In this document: positions 20,600 through 34,400 of the stretch, one piece after another
Numbering within the stretch: the first letter of the stretch is position 1
Layout of the letters: each line of letters begins with the position of its first letter
From: Microplitis mediator
Lineage: Eukaryota; Arthropoda; Insecta; Hymenoptera; Braconidae
Reading direction: 5' to 3'
Length of the DNA: 64,000 nucleotides
NCBI RefSeq assembly: GCF_029852145.1
Contig: NC_079972.1
Span: 15,560,986-15,624,985 of the forward strand
Notes under the pieces: model-generated
Database searches by the model: none
The model's input: the letters and a program-made list of their open reading frames with translations, nothing else
What the model was told of the DNA's origin: nothing
Translations under genes and position numbers: made by a program

Positions 20600-22255
20600 A
20601 AAAATTATTCAATCTCTGGGCATTATAAAATAAAAAATAATAATAATAGTAAAAATGAAAATATTGTTGGCACGCTGTAGGATGAATGTTCAATACGATA
20701 TGTTTTGTGTGTTGTGTTATTGTTTATATACACATAAATAAATAATGTTAGGTGTTATTGTTGCTTACAAACGGAAGATCTTATACAATAAATAAGATAA
20801 TAAATATTTATGTCCAGGCACCACTGACGGAGGAAGTTTTAGATAAAATTTAGTTTCTTTTTTTAAGAAATTTATCGCAAGCTTTTTTTATTTTTTATAA
20901 GTATATTAATTTTCGAAAATGGTGATATTAATAATTTAATTGATCAAGTAATAAATTGTTTTAAGCAGTGGTTTTAAATTGTTGTTGTATTTGTGCACGA
21001 AATTTAAATGTACAGATGTTAATAACCGACAGTTATTATTATTATTATTATTTTTTTTTTTTTTATTTATTACTGATTGGTAAAGTCAGCATATTTACAA
21101 GGCATAGTCGGAGGGGCGCTACCTTTAGCTTATTCATTATTATTATTATACAATATTGTAATCAATGCTCTCTCAATATTTTCAACAGTTAATGTTACAA
21201 AATTGCTTTGAATTCACTTATCTTCTTTCATACATTTTAATTTATATTTTCTGATAAATTTTCGCGCACTGTACATTACTCATAGATTAATTTAAGTTTT
21301 TAATATAAAATCAATTAACTCTCTCTCTTTTTACACTGATATTACTAATTTTGAATAATTACAAGAGTATTGAGTAAAAAAAAAGAATAAATAAATCTTT
21401 AAAGTTTTTGACTTTTTTGATAAATTTAAAAGTGAGTGAACTTTTATTGAGGTAAAAAAAACGATAGTGCTGGATTTAAAGAGCAAGATTTGAACCTGTG
21501 TAAAAATAATATAATTAACAGTCTTATTTTGGTCATTTCACTAATTGACAGTATATATATATATATGTATTTATTTATTTAGGGAATTTGAAAGCTAATT
21601 AACTTGACTGCATGGAACAGCGCCAAAGTATTAAATGGCCCTTTCTATTGTCAGTTATAGTACGTGTATATATGTGTATATATTTGCATTGTAGATGAAA
21701 CTCGACTGGAACGCAATAACTCGAATAGTTTCAAAACATCGTAAAAGCAGAGAAAGGAAGAAAAGAAAAACTTGATAAATACTTAAACAAAAACAATTTC
21801 AAATGTGTTCGCGTTAATTTTAAAATAGTTTAAGAATGCGCAATATTTAACGTTGTACAGTTTAGTTAATATTCAAATTATATTAAATTTACAACTAAAT
21901 TGTTGTGCTAAGCTTTATACTGTAAACTAATTGTATTTTTATATTTTTTTTTTTCGTCATAAATTATGTTTTACATTTTGTACTCGGGCCATTTTATTTT
22001 AAAATACTATAGTAATTTCATACGTTAATTAATTTTCGTTTAATGACCAATTTACATTTAATCCAGTGATTTAAGTTTCTTTTGATTCTCAAAATTTTTT
22101 CTTATCTCTACATTTTTAAATTTTCTGCATTACTTATTTTTTTTTAAAATAATATTATTATTTTACGAAGATATTAATATAAATAACAGTTTATAAATAA
22201 AATGACATTATATTTATATAATACATTATTTTTTTTTTCACTGTAGAGAAATAAT
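20600..22255. other. AT-rich intergenic spacer
   Basis: Nothing supported. Simple ATT tracts occur near 21035-21065 and 21140-21155, and AT tracts near 21554-21565. Confidence 0.4.
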
Positions 22256-22268
22256 TATACTGTATACG

Positions 22269-22793
22269 AGGGTGGGTTGAAAAAAAACTTTTTTTTTGTT
22301 TTTCTTAGCATGGGAGTAAAATTTGTACCTTATAAAAAAAAAAATTTTTTTACTCAACATTTTGAGGTCCACTCGTTTTTAAAATAAATAATTGATCAAA
22401 CGGGGTAGTTCCAACGAAAAAAAAAACATGGTGTTCTAGAATCTGTAGGGTGTCCCCTTGAAAGCTAATTGAAAGTCAGGAGTTGAAAAAATTTTTTTCC
22501 TATTATTTTTGTAATTTAAGTAAAAAATTCAAAAATGAAAATCATTTTCTTTTGGATTAAAATGAAAGTGAAGTAGAAAAAAATTACATTCGACAATTAT
22601 TAGATGTTTTCCACGATTTTGGTAAAAAACAATTTTTTTCGTTGGAACTACTCCGTTTAATCAATTATTTATTTTAAAAACGAGTGGGCCACCTCAAAAT
22701 GTTGAGTAAAAAAAATTTTTTTTTTTTATAAGGTACAAATTCTACCCCCATGCTAAGAAAAACAAAAAAAAAGTTTTTTTTTCAACCCACCCT
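22269..22793. mobile_element. ~525-bp palindromic MITE with 10-bp target-site duplication
   Basis: Ends AGGGTGGGTTGAAAAAAAAC and GTTTTTTTTTCAACCCACCCT are inverted repeats, and the two halves mirror each other (TTGATCAAACGGGGTAGTTC versus GAACTACTCCGTTTAATCAA). The direct repeat ACTGTATACG flanks both sides exactly (22259-22268 and 22794-22803). A duplication of 9-11 bp is typical of Mutator-like (MULE) transposition. No transposase frame. Confidence 0.88.
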
Positions 22794-23862
22794 ACTGTAT
22801 ACGTGAAAGCTTAACATTGAGAAAAATATACAGTATTTATATATATTATTTACTATATTTTTCAGTCAAATTTAAAATAGTTGATATTTTTTTTATGCCA
22901 CATAAGTACGCAAAAGTATTCGTATTTTTTTTTGTTCATTTATTTAACTTTTACTAAAAATTCACATACTTTCTGATGATTTATAAATGCAAAGAACGAT
23001 ATTTTTGGAAAAATTTCCGGATAGTATTTTGAGTAGAATCATTAGAAATTTTGTTTAATGAAATAATAATGAATTATTTATATTTAACGCTCTGGCTCAA
23101 TCTCACTGTAATAATTACAAATTTTCTTTATCAAATAATTATTACACTTTTTGTTTAATAACCTAATACAGTTTTAATTTATATGTTATATATATATGTA
23201 TAATTATTAAAGTATGGAAAGTATCAACGTATTGGAAAACTTTGCGTTTAAATATAATGAATATTATTCAAATATAATACATATATATTTGTATTTAATC
23301 TCTATATATAGTATTGCCTAAAATTGAATTCTCAATAGTTTTACTAATTTTATAATATAATCGGAATATTAGAATTATTTAATTACTTTTACTATCGAAT
23401 AATTACGCTTTCAATATAAATAAAAGTTATCTCAATTGAAGCGTTCATTCGGAGGACGAATAATATTCGTAGCATTTCATATATATTTTGTTAAATTTCA
23501 AATTTTAATTTTTGAAAATTTAAATTTTATATTTTTTCTACAATCGACGTTTAATCGATTATGAGCATCAGACATCACTTTTATTATAAATGTAAATTAA
23601 TTTTATATAATTTAATTAATAATTGACAACTAATCAATTAATCAATATTTAATGACCTGCGGTGAAGAAGGCGTAAATTGTCGAGTAATAAAACAATATA
23701 AAATTTTCTAATTTTAACATTTTACCACAGGCCAGTTTGTCACAGTAATTGCAATTATTTACTTTTATTTTTATAGTATACATTTATAATTCTACGTACT
23801 CGTAATAATAGAAAAATTTATTTTTCCGTTTGTCGGTGCGTCTTTCAATAGATTATTAATAA

Positions 23863-24811
23863 CACCGGCACACAAAAAAAAATAAGTTCTCTGTACTTTT
23901 GACGGGACTGATTTATTCCCATGTATTTTGACCCGCTGAATCCGAATCCGAGGTCCGTTTAACCCGTACACCCTCAGATTTTTAGAAAACTTTAAAAAAC
24001 CTCAAAAATGCACAAAAATCGACCGTTTTTTAAATTTATAAATTTTTTTAACCCTAACTAAGCATGATTTTTATGTATTTCGGTCCTCCACATACTAACC
24101 TGAAGTTTATTTAAAACATTAGCCATTTAAAGTCTGAGTAAATTCCAAAAAACCCCATAAAATTGCAAAAAAGCAAAAAAATTCTTAGTGTTGTGATGAA
24201 AAAAATTTTTTGAAGCATACTTAAAATTTTTTTATGGTTTAAGCCAAAATATTTTTTATATATATATCACAGATCGAACAATATGATTTCTTTTATTTAT
24301 TTCGATTTAAAAATTGATTATTGTTATACCAAATTTTATTTTTTTCGATTTTTTGGGAATTTTTGCCATTTATTTAAAATTTTAGAGATGTCTGAGCCAT
24401 GGATGTTCGAGAATTATATGTGACAGATAAACATACATGAAAATAATTATTTATTTAGCCCTATAAAATTTTTTTCATCACAATACTAAGAATTTTTTTG
24501 CTTTTTTGCAATTTTTTGGGGTTTTTTGGAATTTACTCAGACTTTAAATGGCTAATGTTTTAAATAAACTTCAGGTTAGTATGTGGAGGACCGAAATACA
24601 TAAAAATCATGCTTAGTTAGGGTTAAAAAAATTTATCAATTTAAAAAACGGTCGATTTTTGTGTATTTTTGAGGTTTTTTAAAGTTTTCTAAAAATCTGA
24701 GGGTGTACGGGTTAAACGGACCTCGGATTCGGATTCAGCGGGTCAAAATAAATGGGAATAAATCGGTCCCGTCAAAAGTACAGAGAACTTATTTTTTTTT
24801 GTGTGCCGGTG
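23863..24811. mobile_element. ~950-bp palindromic MITE, CACCGGCACAC ends, TAA duplication
   Basis: Ends CACCGGCACACAAAAAAAA and TTTTTTTTGTGTGCCGGTG are inverted repeats flanked by TAA on both sides. The arms extend inward through AAGTTCTCTGTACTTTTGACGG, the GGACCTCGGATTCGGATTC word and its complement, and GGTTAGTATGTGGAGGACCG. A 3-bp TWA-type duplication suggests the PIF/Harbinger superfamily. No coding frame. Confidence 0.85.
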
Positions 24812-24814
24812 TAA

Positions 24815-25860
24815 TTTTTAAAAAAATTTATTAAATATTTATTATAGTATCTAGATTTTTTGAATTTTAATAAGCAAAATATTTATTTTTTCATTTTTTA
24901 TAATTTATTGCAGATAATCTATCTGTATATATCTGTAATAATAATAATTAATATTATTATGATCATAAATATATACCTACTTTCGCAAATAACGCGCAAT
25001 TAAATTGCACAAAAATATTAAATAGTTAACAGTTAACGTTATCAATATATATAAACATTACACATAATCGATAAATTCAACGTATAATAAAGCCAAGACT
25101 TTTAGTTATTTTTAATGCCGCAATTATATTATTTTTCTTTTACAGTTATTGACACGTAGTTTAAGTTTAGCTTTTAAATTACTGATCTATTTTTATTTAA
25201 AGAGCCTCGATTGAAAGACACATCGGAAGCCGAAATTTAAAGACAATATGTAATTTATTTATTCCAATTGATATTTCATTTAACGATTTTTTATTTAAGT
25301 GCATCTTATGCACCGATAAATTTACATAAATATTAAATTTTTAAAAAAATTTAATTTTCAGGAAAATCTCGTTAAAAAAAGATTGAGATTTCGTTACCGT
25401 GATTCACAGTCACAATTCTAACTAAACTTATGAAATACGGTGATGAGCAATAATTTCAGTTATATACATACATAATTATATAATATTTTACAGAGACACA
25501 TTAATTTTTTATCAAAAGAGACTCGTTTTTAGTCCATATACCCAACGCATTATTAATTCTTGTTCAATATTCAATTAATTTTATTCTCGCTATATTTACC
25601 TTTGTATTCAATTGTACTGTCATACGCAGCCTCTCAATTTTTTTCCATTTTTTTTTTTATTAATTGATTGACGACCCTGTTTTATAATGCATACATCAGC
25701 GATATTGCTCTTATTGTTGAACAATTTATATATCTATAAATATTGACACTTTGACGCTGATTTTTTTTTTTTTACTCAATGACGACTTGCTTAATTTTTA
25801 ATAGCAATTGATTTATTTATTTTTAAATTTTCACCGCAAATTAAATCTTCATTGAGCTGC
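24815..25860. other. AT-rich intergenic spacer
   Basis: Nothing supported. Short poly(T) and AT tracts only. Confidence 0.4.
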
Positions 25861-25864
25861 ATAA

Positions 25865-25865
<1 letters not shown>

Positions 25866-25933
<68 letters not shown>

Positions 25934-25934
25934 T
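25866..25934. repeat. (ATT)n microsatellite, about 23 units
   Basis: An uninterrupted ATT trinucleotide run. Confidence 0.95.
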
Positions 25935-26533
25935 TATAGCATGAGGCTACGTAATACAGTTTAAAAAAGAATACTTAATCGCGCATCGATAACGAGTAGC
26001 TTTCATTATTATTAAAAAAAAAATATATATATATATATCATATAAATATATCTAATAGAGTGGCTGGCTTTCAATATAATATAATTATGCCAAATTTAAT
26101 AGGCAATTTAAAATTTTTTATTTTCTCTATATTATTTATTAAATTATTATCTAATATATATTTATATATTTATATATGTGTATACATACATTTATTTACA
26201 CAAAGCCGTTCGACACGAACATGCTTATTTTAATATAAATTATTTTAGTGCCATCAAACTATAGGCTCTATACTTATATTGACAACAGGTATTTAATTAT
26301 TTAAATTACTTAACTACATATTTTTTATAGACAACACGGCTATTTCAAAAAAATAATAATAACTTTTTTTTATTTATTTATTCTGCATTATTCCCACTAA
26401 CGCAAAAGCCTGGTAAGTTAAAAAAAAAAACATTTTTTTATCTATCAGGCCAATGGAAACTGCCGTGAGATTAATAAATAAATTCTGCCCAAATTCTGAT
26501 AATAAATCTATCTAATTAATAAAAGAAATTATT

Positions 26534-27148
26534 GCACGCCTCGGAAGCGAAGCGGAGAGGTTGTGCTTTATAACCGACCTGTCAAGGTCACACGATTTCC
26601 ACTCATTAAAGTGCATATATTTTTTTTCTATTACTCTTACACATTATGAAAAAAACATCAATATAAAGCTGAAACACTAATAAATAATCCTGATACTTTT
26701 TTTAATTTGTCTAATATGTATTAATATAAAAAAAAGTTCATTAAAAAAAATTTATCGTGGACGTCCATTAGTCTGTGGTTCAAAAAAACGGCGTGGTACG
26801 GATATCTCGAGAACGACTTGACGAAACTACTTAATTTTTTTTTCAAAATTTTCAGAAATAAGCAAAGAAGGTTCCTTTCAAAAATCACTACTGTAGGCCT
26901 TCTCGTTTTTTTAAAAATAAATCATTACGGTTAAAACCGGCAATCTTACATGTAAACAAACACACACTGCCGCCATTTTTCATTAGGAATGTTCTCCTTA
27001 TTTATTTTTTTTTTTACTTTTATTACCGTATATTTACCATGGAAATTTCTATGGGAAAAGAGCGGGATGTTCAATTTTATTCGAAATTTAACTTTTAAAA
27101 AAAAACATAACATGAGCGTTCGAGGCGTGCACTTTTGGATTTTCCAAA
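26534..27148. mobile_element. Repeat element with GCACGCCTCG / CGAGGCGTGC ends, copy 1
   Basis: GCACGCCTCGGAAGCGAAGC at the left and CGTTCGAGGCGTGC at the right (ending 27130) are imperfect inverted ends; homology to copy 2 continues to about 27148 (TTTTGGATTTTCCAA). Copy 2 lies in reverse orientation at 38924-40336. Shared words include ACGGCGTGGTACGGATATCTC and AAAAATGGCGGCAGTGTGTG. The 83-aa frame at 26989-27240 crosses the element boundary and is not supported as a gene. Confidence 0.8.
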
Positions 27149-27149
27149 T

Positions 27150-27459
27150 TTTTATTTATAAATCTAGACAAAAATTATATCAGATTATTTGGGCAATAAT
27201 TGACGTATATTTCGAGTTAATAAAAAAAAAAATTAAATAAAGTTACTGATGAAATGCTTATTGGAAATTCATGACAATAAGTCAAAGATTGTCAATATCG
27301 TGTCTAATTATACATATATATAGATATATAATATATATATCTAAAGAGAATATTCTATTGCACATTTTAATTGCGTTTGATTTAATAATTTTTTTTTAAT
27401 TAACTCACATCATTCAGAAGCTCCTGTTTTATTTAGTGCAAGAAATTAATTATAATTTC

Positions 27460-27492
<33 letters not shown>

Positions 27493-28110
27493 CATCATCT
27501 AAAATTTATCAATAATCTTGTATGATGATAGTGAATGATAATAATAATAATCGCGTAATCGTTAGTAAATATCTCCATTAATTACAAAGTCTTGAGTGTT
27601 TGTTTGTAGTATCAAAGTTATTAAGTAAATACCCCTTTTAATGTAGAGCTTAAACGTTGTTAATATATGACAGTTCGATTGCCCGGAAAATTTACAGTTT
27701 AATGACATTCACTAGTTACAATAATATACATATAGATATTATCGATTGACATTTGCATATCATCGTTAATTAAATAAACTTAATGAATTCCTTGATGATT
27801 AATTAGACGATTAATGTATCGGGAAATCGTTGTTGGATGAGCTTACGATGATTTTCACTGGTCATATATATGTATATATCCCAAGTCGAGTATGCCAACT
27901 ATTTCTTTGACAAATATATATATATATGTGTGTAATAAGTCAGAGATATTTTGTCGTAATTAACGTAGACACTTAAATGCTGTACAACACACGGCATTTA
28001 ATTAAATGTATTAGTGCGTATGTGCCGGGATTTACGTCTGTGCTGATATTGAGTGTTAATTCCATATAAATACTCATGTATATATGTGATGATGATGGTG
28101 ATGAAGGCAC
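27150..28110. other. Spacer 3' of kirre
   Basis: No gene seen. An (ATT)n tract lies near 27465-27491 and AT tracts are scattered. It may include part of a long kirre 3' UTR on the minus strand. Confidence 0.35.
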
Positions 28111-28113
28111 AGA

Positions 28114-28119
28114 TTTATT
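28114..28119 (-). terminator. First AATAAA downstream of the kirre stop
   Basis: TTTATT on the plus strand (AATAAA on the minus strand) is about 226 nt after the kirre stop codon. It is a candidate poly(A) signal; a more distal site is equally possible in sequence this AT-rich. Confidence 0.35.
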
Positions 28120-28344
28120 CACTTGTTGTTGAATAAGATCAAAACCATTGTCTACTCTTTATAGCACTTAACTCTGACGATCACGACGGCAATCGCGTCA
28201 AAGAACAAGTCAACACAATAGTCATATTATATATTAATATTCACTTGTACTGGGATTAAGATCAAACGCAATACACTCATTAGTTATTGTTGTAATATAA
28301 TTATCGTCACTAAACCGCACTAGTTTCTAGTTAAAGTCCTTATC

Positions 28345-28443
28345 TCATACGTGCGTTGCCAGCGTACCAATTCCTGATGTACGTTTTACTGTGGCTATTC
28401 CACCATTGGGACCACCCGTTATATAATGCGCTGATAATGGTGC
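28345..28443 (-). CDS. kirre exon l: C-terminus with PDZ ligand
   Basis: 32 codons plus TGA: APLSAHYITGGPNGG ... SGIGTLATHV. The terminal THV is the class I PDZ ligand also found at the end of vertebrate Neph proteins, which bind ZO-1. CAG acceptor after a short T-rich tract. Confidence 0.9.
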   Translation of the reverse strand, partial: APLSAHYITGGPNGGIATVKRTSGIGTLATHV

Positions 28444-31400
28444 CTGAAATTTATTTATTGTTATTTCATTAATTAAAATAAAAAAATAAAATAAGAGTTA
28501 CACTGTAAAAAATCACCGGGGTAAATCCAAACGGTGTAGGTGTTAAAATTATCGGTGTTAAATTTACCCCTGAAAGCGGTGTTAAAATAACGCCGTCACC
28601 GGTGTAAATATTCTAGACCGGTGTTAAAATATTTTATTTTGTGAATATTTTTACTTACTCGATCACTATACTTGTTAATAAATGATATTCTTTATTAATT
28701 TTCATAAAGAACTGACATTTTTTGTGTTTTATAATCTTTAAAATTAATACTCCAAGCGGACGCAGTTTATCCTGCACTGTTAAAAATAATTTGAAAATTA
28801 CAATACAAAAGGAATTGAATTTTCATAACTAGATATTTGAATTGTATTTTAAATGAAAAAAGCTTTAAATTTAATATACGTAATTTAATAATCAAGCTGG
28901 TATTCAAAATTAAGAAAAAAAATATGAATTTTAATAAACGTACTTAAAATTTATACTTGATTTTTAAATTTTCAAAGCAAGTATTGAAAATTATAAAACA
29001 TATATTGAATTTTAAAAATTCTATTTGAAATTTCATAATACTTATTTGAAAATTAAAAAAAAAGTATTTGAAAATCCAAAGTGTTAATTTGAAAATTCAA
29101 AAACGTGTATTTTAAATTCTATATGAAATTAGTAATGAAATTTCAAGCACAAATGTTTGTGTTTATTGCGTTATATACAATCTTTGAAAATTCAAATAAT
29201 TTTTTTTACAGTGTGCTTTTACACCGGTATTACTCCGTTTTTACACCGGTTACCCCGCCTTTACACCGATTTTACTCCGCTTTTACACCGGTTACCCCCC
29301 TTTTACACTGGTTTTACTCCGTTTTTACACCGGTTACCCCCCTTTTACACCGATTTTACTCCGTTTTTACACCGGTTACCCCGCCTTTACACCGATTTTA
29401 CTCCGCTTTTACACCGATATTACTCCGCTTTTACACCGGTTACCCCGCTTTTACACCGATGTTACTCCGTTTTTACACCGGTTACCCCCCTTTTACACCG
29501 ATTTTACTCCGTTTTTACACCGATATTACTCCGCTTTTACACCGGTTACCCCGCTTTTACACCGATGTTACTCCGTTTTTACACCGGTTACCCCCCTTTT
29601 ACACCGATTTTACTCCGTTTTTACACCGATATTACTCCGCTTTTACACCGGTTACCCCGCTTTTACACCGATGTTACTCCGTTTTTACACCGGTTACCCC
29701 CCTTTTACACCGATTTTACTCCGTTTTTACACCGGTTACCCCGCCTTTACACCGATTTTACTCCGCTTTTACACCGATATTACTCCGCTTTTACACCGGT
29801 TACCCCGCTTTTACACCGGTTACCCCGCTTTTAAACCGATATTACTCCGCTTTTACACCGGTTACCCCGATTTAACACCGGTATTTTTAACACCGGTGTA
29901 ATTTTATTTTAACACCGGGCGGAGTTAAAATGAGTCCATTTTTAACACCGCTCTTTTTACAGTGTATAATTGAAGTGAAACTGACCTGTGGCCCGGCACC
30001 ATTCAGCGTATTCAAACTATTCATCCGCATAGCTTGAGTGTAAGGTGGCGGAGCCGGTGTGACCCCTGGTATTGCGGTATGGGGAGCGTGTCTGAGCTGC
30101 TCGGCCGCTGACATTCTGTGTTCAAATCAACCCCGTAATTAATATACATATATGTAATTAGATCAAGGTTGTCTTTTAGGGTTAATATTTATTTATCAAG
30201 ATCAAAGATAACTGACAGTATGTACAGCAGTAAATAGTTTATTACCTCAGATAAGGATTCCCGTATGTAGCTGAGAATCGTGGATCAATTATTGGGGTTG
30301 CCTGTGTCGTATTAGTGCCCAAGTTGGCTGAACTCAGACCTATTTTCTTCGACGTTAATATACCACTTGAGGGTATACGACTGAGGGATTCACGTGACGC
30401 ACCCATTCCTTGGGTATTGGGCGGCATATAGTCTCGTGAATAATCCACATACGGTACGTAACCATTATTGTTACTACCATCCTTTAATAATAATTATTAT
30501 TATTATTTTTATCAGAGTATTATTGATTAGACGGGAGTAGTGTAGTACATTGTACTATTATTTCTTAATAAATTCAATTGAGGTTGATGGTTGGTTAAAA
30601 AAATAAAAGTAATAGAAGAGAATTAATAATAATAATAATAATAATAGTGGCGATTAAATGAAATAAAGTACTTACGTTGTTCTTAGGTGGAAACGAGGGT
30701 TCCGTGTAGTCGGCGCTGTATCGATAACCCATTGGGTTGGGTACTGGGCCAGCAAGAGCTAAAGCATTTACACCCCTAGTACTTCCTTCACCTTCACTGT
30801 CGAGAGCAGTCACGCTCTCGGCGTTGCTCACGCTAGATCCAGCACGTATATCTGCTTTAACGTCCGACAGATTACTGCTTCGATCACTTTCACGGTAACG
30901 ATCTGGATTTGAGTCTGTTTCTTCTATATTCAAATATATTTAATCAATAACGAAAAAAAAATAAAAAATAAGTTATTTTTTTTATTCGTTTAGGGGAGAC
31001 CGGGGCAAGACGGCCCACCTAAGCCGGTTATTATTATTTGTGGCTTTTAACCATCAAGTCGATTTACTCTTGTCCAACTTGAACTCAATTCACCAAAATT
31101 TTGGTGAAGCTCCTGAAAAAAATTTTTTTTTTTGGGGCAAGACGGCCCCCTCCGAAAAAAAATGAAAAAAAAAATTTTTTTTTTTTAATTGTAAAAAAAT
31201 TTCCCGCGTAACAAATGTTTATATTTTTCTCTTTAACAACTGTATTTACTTTAATATTACTCGAAATAACCTTTTTTGATATAATACGAGTCATTTTTTC
31301 ACTTCTGTAGAAAATTGATTATTGGTTTTTTTAACTTTTTCAAATGCTTTATTTTAATCCAAATCCATATAATTAACCAAAAAATGATATTTCTATTAAA

Positions 31401-34400
31401 TTAATCATGACTAGGTTATAATACTATGAAATACATTTTCTTTTAGAATTTTTGAGTGGTTCATTTTGCCCCAAGTTTTACGTATCGGGCTAAAAATGAG
31501 TAAATAATATAAATTTGTGATAATCAAAAAAAAACAAGAAAAAAAAATTTTTGGTTAATTTTTGAGGTGGGCCTTCTTGCCCCAGATGGGCCGTCTTGCC
31601 CCAGTCTCCCCTATTAAATTAGGATTATGTTTAGGTAAATACATACGCAAATCATTCTCTTGAGCTTGAGTAGATCTCGGGCGTGGTTGTTTTATACGAT
31701 CTCGACAGTGTAGTATCAAAATAACGATGACGCCAATGAGGATAATGCAGACGACCAGTCCAACGATTATCAGGATAAGTTGCCAATCAACTGGAATCAA
31801 CGCTGAGCGTCACGTCTGGTTAAATCTCATGTTTCAATTTAAAACTTATATTTTTTTCTATTTTTAAACGACACGTCCGACTCTGTATTTTTTTTTATAT
31901 TGATTACCGATTTATATTTTTTATCCGAAATTTTTTTCTCGAGACCGTGTATTGAATAATTAAATCCATTTATGAATTCATTATTGTTAATTCTTCAGTG
32001 TCTTGATTTTTTTTTAGACCGGTTCGATTTATGGTATATATATAGGTTGTCCCAGACATATTATTTTTGTACAGTAATTTTTCAATCGAGTTATTTTACG
32101 TATTGAAATTTAAAAATTAAAGATTTATTTATAAATTTAATTTGAATTAAAAAATATTAGTTATAAAAGGAAAAAATATCCATTTTAATCTTAAAATAAT
32201 AACAATGGCATAAAGTAAAATATATAAGAACAGTATATGGGTGGATTTTATTTGTAATTTAATAAAGTCCTTGGAAGCAGTAGAAAAAATAAAACGGGTT
32301 ATTATAAACAATAAAATTGTATGCTTTGTGTACACGTAAACAAGAAGAAAAAAAAACACACAATAATAATATTTAAACAACATGGTAGTAAAGGAGAAAT
32401 TGCTGTCAAGATGAGGAAAGAAGGACTCTTAAAACTTACCACGCGTAGTGAGTTTAATGATGACAGTATCTGTGCCATAGCTATTTGTAACAGTACAATT
32501 GTAATCCCCGAAATATGTAGATATGGGCTCTAAAAGTGTAACAGTGCTGACAACTCTTTCTGGTGTGTACTCTTCTTGTACGTAGAAGGGTGTATTGTTG
32601 AACGAGAAATTAAGCTCACGACCAGCAAAACTCCATACAACAGACTCAGCTTTTGGCACTGATATTGCGGTGCATTTAACCTGCAAAGAAAATCATTATC
32701 TGTTCTGAATATATGCGGGTATAAATATATATATATATATATACATTATACTTTGTATGGTTATCGTTAATTGGTATCTCAGCATACGGATATTATGAGG
32801 ACTATTAAATTCATACATACACGGAAAGAAAATTTTGGAAAGTTTTCCTATGCATTATGGGAATGGTTCCCATAATGGTATGGGAATAGTACCTATACTA
32901 CTATAGGGATGGTTCCCATATATTATTCCCATAATTTTGTGAAATTTTTTCCTATACCATCATAAGAATTACGACCATAAATTATGGGAGCGGTTCCTAT
33001 AATTATAGGAATGGTTCCTATAATTTATAGGAATGGTTCCTATAATTTATAGGAATACTTTCTATAATATTATGGGAATCATTACTATAATTTATGGGAA
33101 TACTTTCTATAATATTATAGGAACCATTCTCATAATATTATGGGAATGGTTCCTATAATAGTATGGGAACTATTCCCATAATATTATGGGAATGATTCCC
33201 ATAATGCAATTGGAATAGTTCGTATACCATTATGGGAACCATTTCCATAGTGGTATGGGAATGGTTCCCATATTGGTATAGGAACTATTCCTATAATATT
33301 ATGGGAACTATTCCCATAATGTTATGGGAACCATCCCTATAATATCATAAAATTTTTTTTTTGCAAAATAGTGTAGAAATTTCCCAAAATTTGAATTTTC
33401 TTGAATGTTTTGTGCTGACAAAAAATTCTTGTTAAAAATTTTAATGTTTTTTTGCCAAATTCGATTTTTTTTTCAATGTTTGAATTTTTGTTTTTATGTT
33501 TAATAATATTTCTGTGTATTGTAGAAGTGATTACCACACTTCTTTAAATTAATTTTTTCATGATAATATGGGAACCATTCCCATACTATTATAGGAACCA
33601 TTCCAATAAATTATAGGAATGATTCCCATAATATTATAGAAAGTATTCCTATAAATTATAGGAACCATTCCTATAATTATAGGAACCGCTCTCATAATTT
33701 ATGGTCGTAATTCCTATGATGGTATAGGAAAAAATTTCACAAAATTATGGGAACCGCTGCCATAATTTTCTTTCCGTGTATGTGCTTGTTCATACTTTAT
33801 AAAGGCTTATAATAAAAAGCAAAATAAAAATTATAAAAACAACTTTAACTAGACACTCTTTTTCTCTATGTACTGTTTTACTTCTCATGGTTATTCAATC
33901 TCTCTGGATTTACTATTTTTTTGTTATCGTAAAAATATAAATAAAATAAAAATGTATATACAGCACAGGATTGTAGTCGGAATCGAACGTCAACTCTGTG
34001 TCGTATTTCGCTTTGCTGTTGTTGTCCTACATTTTTCTCTTTTTATTTTTATTTTATATTTTATTTGTACAAAATACAGTAGGTATATATATTGTAGAAT
34101 GATGAAAGTGGACAACTATTGTTAGTTTACCTTTACTACTCCTTCGTCGGGTACATATTGGATTCTTTGTGATACGATGCTCGGTGGTGCGCGAATCAAG
34201 ATGTTGGCATAGCCGATAAGTTGAGGAAAACCAGGTACATGGGCTTTACAGTAATAACGTCCAGCTGTTTCAGGACTCACGACAACGCTTATGTTTGGAC
34301 TTGTCGCTACAGTACGATCTGATTCTTCATGAATCCATAGAATTTCGGGAGTCGGATTACCGTCCACGTCGCATTGCAGTATCTCTGTTGCACCGTAATG

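Noticed and set aside
26989..27240. 83-aa frame with a hydrophobic N-terminus
   Set aside because: It spans the end of the GCACGCC element and adjacent DNA. The second copy does not keep the whole frame.
29105..29901. Overlapping plus-strand frames of 256, 225 and 76 aa (and minus equivalents at 46573, 50736, 50912, 50917)
   Set aside because: They read the ACCGGT minisatellite of CACTG elements in all three frames, giving repeated LHR/FYT peptides. Open frames here follow from the repeat unit and not from a gene.
31085..31294. 69-aa minus frame, repeated at 41298 and 49234
   Set aside because: It is inside the GGGGAGACC MITE and reads homopolymer tracts; it is present only because the element is repeated.
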